Source of the DNA: CAIWAH01 sp964602595 | GTDB taxonomy: Bacteria > Verrucomicrobiota > Verrucomicrobiia > Limisphaerales > UBA9464 | Assembly: GCA_964602595.1 (NCBI GenBank) | Contig: CAZRRO010000010.1 | Span: forward strand, 147,114 to 211,113 | Reading direction: 5' to 3' | DNA: 64,000 nucleotides | Part shown: piece by piece, positions 51,510 through 57,939 of the stretch | How the letters are laid out: each line of letters opens with the position of its first letter | Numbering within the stretch: the stretch's first letter is position 1 | The notes under the pieces: generated by a model | Databases searched by the model: none | Seen by the model: the letters and a program-made list of their open reading frames with translations, nothing else | What the model was told of the DNA's origin: nothing | Made by a program: the position numbers and the translations under genes

Positions 51510-52208
51510 ATGCCCCGCGTCCTGATCATCGAAGACGAGCTGCCCATGCGCACTGTGTTGGGCGACCTCCTCGTTTCGGAAGGGCATCGCGTGCTGACCG
51601 CGGCTAACGGCGCCGACGGCCTGGAGCGCGCCCTCGCCGAGCAACCGGACCTGATCCTGCTCGACGTGATGATGCCGCGGCTCGACGGGTTTGCCCTCGC
51701 GCAGGAACTGCGGCGGCTGGGCCGGGCCACGCCCATCCTGATGCTCACCGCCAAGGGGCAGGTTGACGACCGCGTGCGTGGCCTCGATGCCGGCGCCGAC
51801 GATTACCTCGTCAAACCCTTCAGCGGCGACGAACTGCTGGCGCGGGTGCGAGCCCTGCTGCGGCGTTTCCAGCGCGGCGTGGCAGCGCCGACGGTGTTGC
51901 GCTTGGGCGAGGTGGAAGTGGACTTCGCCCGTTTGGAAGCGCGGCGGGCCGGCCAGCCGCTGCACCTGACGGCCAAGGAATTTGCCCTGCTCCGGCTGCT
52001 GGCCGAGACGCCGGGCGAACCGGTGACCCGCGAACGGTTTCTCGACGTGGTCTGGGGCGTGAATTCGTTTCCGACCACACGCACCGTGGACACGCACCTC
52101 GCCAGCCTGCGCGCCAAGCTGGAGCCCGACCCCAATCGTCCCCGCTTCCTGAAGACGGTTCACGGCGTCGGCTACCGGCTGGAACTGGCCGGAAAGGAGG
52201 AGCGGTGA
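51510..52208 (+). CDS. OmpR/PhoB-family response regulator
   Basis: A 232-residue two-domain regulator. Receiver domain (1-115): acidic pocket E8/D9, phospho-acceptor D52 (LILLDVMMPRLDGF), T80 and K102 (DDYLVKPFSGDELLAR). Winged-helix DNA-binding domain (about 130-228): LTAKEFALLRLLAETPGEPV, TRTVDTHLASLRAKLEPD and KTVHGVGYRLEL. It is the cognate regulator of the kinase just upstream. Direct repeats before the kinase (48754) and the ankyrin gene (52311) are candidate binding sites, suggesting autoregulation. Confidence 0.95.
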   Translation: MPRVLIIEDELPMRTVLGDLLVSEGHRVLTAANGADGLERALAEQPDLILLDVMMPRLDGFALAQELRRLGRATPILMLTAKGQVDDRVRGLDAGADDYLVKPFSGDELLARVRALLRRFQRGVAAPTVLRLGEVEVDFARLEARRAGQPLHLTAKEFALLRLLAETPGEPVTRERFLDVVWGVNSFPTTRTVDTHLASLRAKLEPDPNRPRFLKTVHGVGYRLELAGKEER

Positions 52209-52211
52209 ACA

Positions 52212-52243
52212 GCGAAGACGCGAAGGCGCGAAGGCGCGAAGAT
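52212..52243 (+). repeat. Four tandem GCGAAGRN octamers
   Basis: GCGAAGAC, GCGAAGGC, GCGAAGGC, GCGAAGAT in direct tandem, starting 3 bases after the response regulator stop. This type of octamer repeat is found dispersed in other PVC genomes (recollection, not searched). Confidence 0.7.
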
Positions 52244-52310
52244 TTCGAATCGGCCCGCTTCGGCCTGTTCCCGCATTCCTGCTTTCCAGGTTTCTTCGGT
52301 CCCGGATTTT

Positions 52311-52328
52311 GCATTTCCCTGACAATTC
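52311..52328 (+). promoter_or_regulatory. Direct-repeat element upstream of the ankyrin gene
   Basis: GCATTTC-CCTG-ACAATTC, 28 bases before the ATG. It shares TTCCCTGACAATTC (14 of 14) with the site before the histidine kinase, in the same orientation and at a similar distance. Candidate binding site of the OmpR-type regulator. Confidence 0.55.
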
Positions 52329-52356
52329 CCGCGCCGCATCCCGGCATCTTGTCGCC

Positions 52357-55300
52357 ATGAAAAATCCCTTCCTGCTGTTCTCACTCACGGTCTCGGTCGT
52401 CGTTGCCCTGGCCGCAGACCCGCTCACCGAAGCCTTCCAGCGCGGCCTGCTCGCCGAGGAATCCCAACGCGACCTGAAGGCCGCAGCCGCGGCTTACGGT
52501 GAGGTGTTGCAACAGGCCGACGCCCAGCGCGAACTGGTCGCCACCGCGCTGTTCCGGCTCGCCGAAACGCAGCGCCGACTGGGCCGCACCAACGAGGCGC
52601 TGGCCGGCTACCGGCGCCTGGTCCGCGAGTTTTCCGACCAGACCAACCTCACCGGTTTGGCGGTCGTCCGGCTGCCGGAGAAAGCAGCGGGCGGTCCCGG
52701 AGTCCAGTTATTGGAAGCGCAGTTGGAACAGTCCGGGCAATTGCTGGCCCGCACGAGCCGCGACCAGACCGAGTTGGCCGGCTTCCTCCGGCAGACCCGG
52801 GCGCTGGCGTCGCTCGGCGAGATTTCCAGCGCACTGGCGGCCCGGTATCCGAGCGTGGAATTGCAGCGCCTGCGGGCGGAGCGCAACTCGGCCGAAGTCG
52901 CGGCGGCCCGGCTGTCTCCCGACTTTGGTCCGCAGCACCCGGAAGTCGTCCGGAATAAATCCGTCTTGGCCAAGCTGGATGAACAGCTCGAACGCGAGAT
53001 TACCAGCATCTTGAACGGTCTGGATGTCCGCGAGCAGGCACTCGGAGCTGACGTGGAATCCCAACAGCGTGTCGTGCGCCTGTTGGAGGCGAAGCTGGCC
53101 CAGGAACGGAGCGATTCGGGCGTCACCGCCGCCCCCGGAGTGGGCCGATCCGAGGCGATGCAACTGTTGGCCGAGGAGATCCGGCTGGCCGAAGCGCAGG
53201 TGGCGGAGATCCGGCTCCAGGGTTCCCAGGGCGCGGCCACGCAGGCCGAGCTGCTCCAGGCCCAGCGCGACGTGTTGTCGCTGAAGCGGCAGGCGGCCCG
53301 TTTGCGGCAGCCTGACTTGATGGATGTCCTTTCGGGACCAGCGGTTGCGGCCCCGCCGGAAACGGATGAGGAGTCCCGCGAGATCGAACGGGTGCGGCGG
53401 ATGTTGGCGAACAGTCCGGACCTGATCAACGCGCCCAAAGGCGACCCGCTGGAAACACCGTTGCAAACCGCCGCGCGCCTGGACCAGGCCCGGGTCGTCG
53501 AATTCCTCTTGGCGCAGAAGGCGGACTTGAACGTTCCCCGAGGTGGACGGACGCCGCTGCATGTGGCGGCCAAGGCCGGACACAAACGCATGGTGGAACT
53601 CCTGCTGAAAGCCGGGGCCAAGGTGGATGCCCAGGCCGGCGACGGGCAGACGCCCCTGCACATGGCGATTGCGGCCGGCCACCGGCAGGTCGTGCAGGCG
53701 CTTGTTTCTGCCGGGGCCAATCTTTCGTTGCGGACCCAAGCAGGGCCAGTCTTTGCCTCGTTGCCCAACCGGGGCGCTGTAACGGAAGTGACGCCAATGG
53801 GGCTGGCGATCGCCCTTGGAAATCTGCCGTTGGTGGAACTGCTGGCCGCGGCTGAGGCCAACCTCAACGAGCCGGTGGCCAACGCGCAAGGCCGTTCACA
53901 GACCGCCCTGACGCTTGCCCTTCAGGCCAAAGCGTTCTCGCTGGCGGCCCGGCTGCTCGACTTGGGGGCCAATCCCGCGATCGAGGCGGATGGCGTGGCG
54001 CCGATGCTTTGGGCCGTGTCGACTTCCGCGCCGCCGGACTTGCTGGATCGTCTGCTCAAGGGCGGTGCCCGTCTGACGGCCAAGACGGAGCAGGGCGAGC
54101 CGTTGCTGCATGTTGCAGTAGGAAATGACTCGGTGGATGGAGCCCGCTGGTTGCTTGCGCACGGGGTTCCAGTGGATGAGCCCAATGGCGACGGTGCTTC
54201 CGCGCTGTGGTTCGGCGTTTCCAACTTGGGCCCCAGAGCGACACCCGAGCGAAGGGCGATAGTGGAGTTGCTGCTCGGGGCGAAGGCGAACCCCAACCTG
54301 GCGAACCGCAGCGGCCTTAGTCCGCTCAGGCTGGCCGTGGATTCAGGTCAGCTGGAAACGGTCAAACGGTTGCTGCAAGCCGGGGGCGATCCGAACCAAT
54401 CCCATCCGACGTTGGGGCCGTTGCTCAATGCGGCCATCGTGGGAGCCCGCCCTTCTCCCGGAGTGACCTTTCCAACGTCTGTGCCAAGTTTCGGCGGAGT
54501 TGGACGTGGCTCGGAGCAGGCCGGATCGAAACGTGAGGTCGCTGAGGCGTTGCTGGCGGCGGGGGCTGACCCTAATGCCGAACATGAAGGATATCGGCTG
54601 TTGGGTCACGCCATCAACCTGGGCCCGGAATGGGTGCAACTGTTCCTGACTCACCGGGCGGACCCAAACCGTCGCCCCAGTGCCGGCGGCGATACCCCGC
54701 TGGAGGCCATCCAGCGTTACCGGACCCAAGGACGTCCGCAAAACATGACGTTGGAAAGCCTGGCCGAGAGCGAACGATTACTCCGGGCCGCCGGGGCAAG
54801 GGATGACGTGCCGGATTTCAGCGCGATCAAGGTGGCACGCAAATCGGCAAACTACGTGCAGGCCGTGTTCCGTTCCGGCGCCACCAACGATCCCAACCGG
54901 TTCACCCTGCTCGAATTGCTCGCGACGCACTACGGCGAGATGACGGCACCGGTCGCCTTCCGGGGCGTTGATCCCGCAGCCGGCGGCGGCGATTTGGGCG
55001 GGGTGGGGATCGCACCAGCGCCCCGACTTGTCCCCGTCCGTCATCGATTTGCCCAAAAGGGAGTCGGGCTCGGGTTCACCGATTGGCGGCGGGTGGTGAT
55101 CTACCGGGCGGCCAAGCAGGGATTGGAACGGCAGGAGTTGCCGGTCGATGTGGAGGCACTGGTTGCGGCCGGCGATTGCGGTCGCGACGTGGCGCTGGAA
55201 TGGGGAGATGTGGTGGAGCTACCGGAGCGGGACCATCCGGTCGGGGCGGCGTTCGAGGGGGTGCCGGCGGGCATGGAAAAGCTGTGGCAATCTTGCCTGG

Positions 55301-55596
55301 CCCGGACCGTGACCATCACGATCAAGGGTGAGGCGAAGCCGCTGAAACTTGCGGTCGGCGCGGAGACTTCCGGGAGCACGCCGGGCATCAATCCGTTCAG
55401 CCTCATGGGAGCACTGCGTCAGCCGGGTCTGCTGCGAACTTCGTCCGATCTGCGCCAGGTCCGCGTGGAACGTCCGGCTGCGCCGCAACCCCTGCGCTGG
55501 CAACTGGACTGCTCAGATTCCGGGGCTGCCGCTACGTTCTGGCTCCGCGACGGGGACGTCATCGTGGTCCCGGACTTGCCCGCCGGTGGAAAGTAG
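52357..55596 (+). CDS. Secreted ankyrin-repeat protein with coiled coil and unusual C-terminal domain
   Basis: A 1079-residue exported protein: signal peptide (MKNPFLLFSLTVSVVVALAA), TPR-like helices (about 25-105; AFQRGLLAEESQRDLKAAAA, LFRLAETQRRLGRTNEALAG), long coiled coil (about 110-330), then roughly 12 ankyrin repeats (about 365-815; GRTPLHVAAKAGHKRMVELL, GQTPLHMAIAAGHRQVVQAL). The last 250 residues are beta-rich, with the phrases LEWGDVVELPERDHPVG and WLRDGDVIVVPDLPAGG, which recall SLBB/polysaccharide-export proteins; that is an inference. The ATG at 52357 starts the signal peptide. It follows the response regulator after 148 bases containing an octamer repeat and a putative regulator site, so it is probably a target. 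Confidence 0.8.
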   Translation: MKNPFLLFSLTVSVVVALAADPLTEAFQRGLLAEESQRDLKAAAAAYGEVLQQADAQRELVATALFRLAETQRRLGRTNEALAGYRRLVREFSDQTNLTGLAVVRLPEKAAGGPGVQLLEAQLEQSGQLLARTSRDQTELAGFLRQTRALASLGEISSALAARYPSVELQRLRAERNSAEVAAARLSPDFGPQHPEVVRNKSVLAKLDEQLEREITSILNGLDVREQALGADVESQQRVVRLLEAKLAQERSDSGVTAAPGVGRSEAMQLLAEEIRLAEAQVAEIRLQGSQGAATQAELLQAQRDVLSLKRQAARLRQPDLMDVLSGPAVAAPPETDEESREIERVRRMLANSPDLINAPKGDPLETPLQTAARLDQARVVEFLLAQKADLNVPRGGRTPLHVAAKAGHKRMVELLLKAGAKVDAQAGDGQTPLHMAIAAGHRQVVQALVSAGANLSLRTQAGPVFASLPNRGAVTEVTPMGLAIALGNLPLVELLAAAEANLNEPVANAQGRSQTALTLALQAKAFSLAARLLDLGANPAIEADGVAPMLWAVSTSAPPDLLDRLLKGGARLTAKTEQGEPLLHVAVGNDSVDGARWLLAHGVPVDEPNGDGASALWFGVSNLGPRATPERRAIVELLLGAKANPNLANRSGLSPLRLAVDSGQLETVKRLLQAGGDPNQSHPTLGPLLNAAIVGARPSPGVTFPTSVPSFGGVGRGSEQAGSKREVAEALLAAGADPNAEHEGYRLLGHAINLGPEWVQLFLTHRADPNRRPSAGGDTPLEAIQRYRTQGRPQNMTLESLAESERLLRAAGARDDVPDFSAIKVARKSANYVQAVFRSGATNDPNRFTLLELLATHYGEMTAPVAFRGVDPAAGGGDLGGVGIAPAPRLVPVRHRFAQKGVGLGFTDWRRVVIYRAAKQGLERQELPVDVEALVAAGDCGRDVALEWGDVVELPERDHPVGAAFEGVPAGMEKLWQSCLARTVTITIKGEAKPLKLAVGAETSGSTPGINPFSLMGALRQPGLLRTSSDLRQVRVERPAAPQPLRWQLDCSDSGAAATFWLRDGDVIVVPDLPAGGK

Positions 55597-55614
55597 CCCG
55601 GCGCCGCAATCGCG

Positions 55615-55694
55615 GGAGCGCGGGTCTCCGAGCCGCGTTGGGCAACGTTCGTTCGGCCGGATGCGGATACTCACGACTCAGAGAGTCGCGCTCC
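55615..55694. repeat. 80-bp intergenic element with 18-bp imperfect inverted repeats
   Basis: Arms 55615-55632 (starting GGAGCGCGGGTCTCCGAG) and 55677-55694 match at 15 of 18 positions. It fills the gap between convergent ankyrin and rsmD genes. Similar GGAGCGCxGGxCTCC words occur at 31295. Confidence 0.55.
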
Positions 55695-55698
55695 TGGG

Positions 55699-56304
55699 TC
55701 AGCCGGGAGTTGCCGGGGCGGCCGGCTTGACCGCGGCCTCCAGCATTCGGATTACCGTGTCGCCGTGCTTGAGCTGTTTGCGCTCCTGCCAGTGCGGGCC
55801 GAGTTCCAGCGTGTCGCGTTTGGTGTGGCCGAGGACGAAGAGGCCGCCGGGAACCAGCAGCGAGGGCAGGTTCGGTTCGTCGAGCAACTGCTGGGCGAGC
55901 GACTTCGAGCGGTGGCCCACGTTCTTCTCGCCGTAGGGCGGGTCGGCGATGATCAGCTCGAAGCGGCGCTGCTGGTGGGCGAGCTGCGGCAAAACCGCGA
56001 ATACATCGGCCACGCGCAGGTGGACGGCGGTCGCGGGCAGGCCGGATTCGCGCAGGTTGCGTTCGTAGAACCGGGCGTGCTTGGCGGACTTCTCGACGCT
56101 GAACAGTTCGACTGCGCCGCGGCTCAGGCATTCGTGTCCGAGGGCGCCGGTGCCGGCGAACAGGTCGAGCACGCGGGCGCCGTCCACGAAGCCGCCGAGG
56201 CTGTTGAAGACGGCCAGCTTGACCTTGTCCGGCATGGGCCGGACCCCGATGCCGTCGGGCACGTGTTGCAGCCGGCCCGCCGCGATTCCACCAATGATGC
56301 GCAC
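55699..56304 (-). CDS. rsmD: 16S rRNA (guanine(966)-N(2))-methyltransferase
   Basis: A 201-residue Rossmann-fold methyltransferase. The N-terminal MRIIGGIAAGRLQHVPDGIG and VRPMPDKVKLAVFN correspond to the family's RIIgGkwRGRkL and RPTtdrvrEalFN; the SAM site is VLDLFAGTGALGHECLSRGA; the catalytic motif is DPPY at 121-124. It methylates G966 of 16S rRNA. coaD, a common neighbour, is absent. The C-terminus is Pro/Ala-rich (AAVKPAAPATPG) and ends 5 bases from the inverted-repeat element. Confidence 0.93.
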   Translation of the reverse strand: MRIIGGIAAGRLQHVPDGIGVRPMPDKVKLAVFNSLGGFVDGARVLDLFAGTGALGHECLSRGAVELFSVEKSAKHARFYERNLRESGLPATAVHLRVADVFAVLPQLAHQQRRFELIIADPPYGEKNVGHRSKSLAQQLLDEPNLPSLLVPGGLFVLGHTKRDTLELGPHWQERKQLKHGDTVIRMLEAAVKPAAPATPG

Positions 56305-56396
56305 GCCCGACTGTGGCGGCAGGCAGACCCTTGGGGCGAGCCTGCTGTTGCCGGGGAGTGGCGGGGCCCGGCGGATGGCTTACGGTTCGAAGTCGG

Positions 56397-56942
56397 CTAA
56401 TACGCGACGGCGTCCAGCCCAATGCGGCGGCAGAGGAACAACGCCCGCGGGCCGTGGAAGCGGTCGGTGATCACGGTGCACTCGGTCAATTGCCACGGTC
56501 CGTGAGCACTGCGGACAGATTCCCAGGTGCGTTCACCAAGTTCGTCGAGGTCCAGTTTGCCGCGCGGCACGCCGAGCCGGACCAGGGCTTCGGCCATTTC
56601 CCGTGGTTCGTTGCAGCCGCGGTTGTCGGGATGCCCGCTGACGAGCAGGCGATCCACCTTGCCGGCCGTGAACAGGCGCGCGGCGGCCGCGACGCGATTC
56701 TCGAAGTGACGGTTGGGCGAGCCATCGGGCCGAAGCCGGTCGGTCCCGAGCATCAGGCCAGTCTCGCGGTGGGGCAGCGCGGCCAAATCGTCGAAGGTGC
56801 GCGCCGCGGCGGTCCGCACCATCCAGACGTTGACCGTCGCGACGAACGCCAGCCCGGCCAACATCGCGACCACGGCCCAACGGAACCAAGCCACGCGACC
56901 CCGAACTGGGTGAAGCGGCGAGGTGGCGGGAGCAGGTTTCAT
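56397..56942 (-). CDS. SanA/YdcF-like DUF218 membrane protein
   Basis: A 181-residue protein with a short basic N-terminus, one membrane helix (about 22-40, FRWAVVAMLAGLAFVATVNV) and a DUF218 domain: TGLMLGTDRLRPDG, NRVAAAARLFTAGKVDRLLV, SGHPDNRGCNEPREMAEALV and CTVITDRFHGPRALFLCRRI. SanA-type proteins act in envelope barrier function, perhaps on undecaprenyl-linked intermediates. The ATG at 56942 is used because the longer frame (to 57032) would overlap the divergent methyltransferase gene. Only 40 bases separate the two starts. Confidence 0.85.
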   Translation of the reverse strand: MKPAPATSPLHPVRGRVAWFRWAVVAMLAGLAFVATVNVWMVRTAAARTFDDLAALPHRETGLMLGTDRLRPDGSPNRHFENRVAAAARLFTAGKVDRLLVSGHPDNRGCNEPREMAEALVRLGVPRGKLDLDELGERTWESVRSAHGPWQLTECTVITDRFHGPRALFLCRRIGLDAVAY

Positions 56943-56982
56943 CTCGTCGTGAAGCGGGCCGAAGGGTAACGAGGGCGGCGCC

Positions 56983-57903
56983 GTGTCCAAAACAGATTCA
57001 CCGTCCCGCCCGTGCCCGGTCTGCGCCGGCATCCAGTCGGATGCCTGGGCGCAGAAGGGCAGGCTCCGCCTGGTCCGCTGCGGGGGATGCGGCCTGGTGT
57101 TCGCCTCACCGCTGCCGGCGGCGTTCGGGAGCGGCGAATACTACGAGGCGGCCGGCGCGGCGTTCTACCTGTCGGCGGACAAGCTGGCCGGGGATCACTC
57201 GCCGGTCCGCTATGAACGCGAACTGAAGCTGTTCCGGTCGCTGTGCCCGGGCGGCCGGGTGCTGGATGTCGGTTGCGGGACGGGCGGCTTCCTCCATCAG
57301 TTGCGGCTGAGGTTTCCCGGCGCCTACGACGTGCTGGGCACCGACATCGCCGGGCCGGCGCTGGACCACGCCGAGGGTCTGGGCGTGCCGGTTCATCGTG
57401 GATCATTTCTGGATTCGCAGCTGCCCGCGGAATCCTTCGACGCCATCACCTTCTGGGCGGTGCTGGAACACCTGCCCGAACCCGGCGGATTCCTGCGTCA
57501 GGCGGCCCGCCTGCTGAAGCCAGGCGGGGTGCTGGTGGCGCTGGTGCCCAATTTCGATTCGCTCGCGGTCCGGTTGCTGGGCGTGCGCTACCGTTACGTG
57601 CTGCCGCAGCACCTGAATTACTTCACGGCGCGCACCTTGGCGCAGTGCGTCTCGGGCGCGCCCGGACTCGAGGTCACGGGGAGCCGGTGGATGCATTTTA
57701 ATCCCGTGGTGCTCTGGCAGGATTGGCGCCGCAACGGCGCGGAGGTCAGCGACGCCGAACGGGCGCAACTGCTGGCCCGCACGACGGCGCTCAAGCAAGG
57801 CCGCGCGAACGGGCTGCTCAAGGCGGCTTACGGAGCGGTGGAATGGACCTTGGGCCGGCTCCACCTCGCCGACAATGTGGTGGTCGTGGCGCGGCGGAAG
57901 TAG
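56983..57903 (+). CDS. Class I SAM-dependent methyltransferase with zinc-binding N-terminus
   Basis: A 306-residue enzyme. The N-terminal zinc ribbon (CPVCAGIQSDAW, then CGGCGLVF) is followed by SGEYYEAAG and a class I methyltransferase core with SAM site VLDVGCGTGGFLHQLRLRFP, D in GTDIAGPALDHAEG and ITFWAVLEHLPEPGGFLRQ, then PNFDSLAVRLLGVRYRYVLP and QHLNYFT. This layout matches methyltransferases of glycan or lipopolysaccharide assembly; the substrate is unknown. GTG start. Convergent with the ABC permease gene. Confidence 0.87.
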   Translation: MSKTDSPSRPCPVCAGIQSDAWAQKGRLRLVRCGGCGLVFASPLPAAFGSGEYYEAAGAAFYLSADKLAGDHSPVRYERELKLFRSLCPGGRVLDVGCGTGGFLHQLRLRFPGAYDVLGTDIAGPALDHAEGLGVPVHRGSFLDSQLPAESFDAITFWAVLEHLPEPGGFLRQAARLLKPGGVLVALVPNFDSLAVRLLGVRYRYVLPQHLNYFTARTLAQCVSGAPGLEVTGSRWMHFNPVVLWQDWRRNGAEVSDAERAQLLARTTALKQGRANGLLKAAYGAVEWTLGRLHLADNVVVVARRK

Positions 57904-57939
57904 GTGGGCGTGGGTGGGCGGCAATTTGCCGAGGACGGG

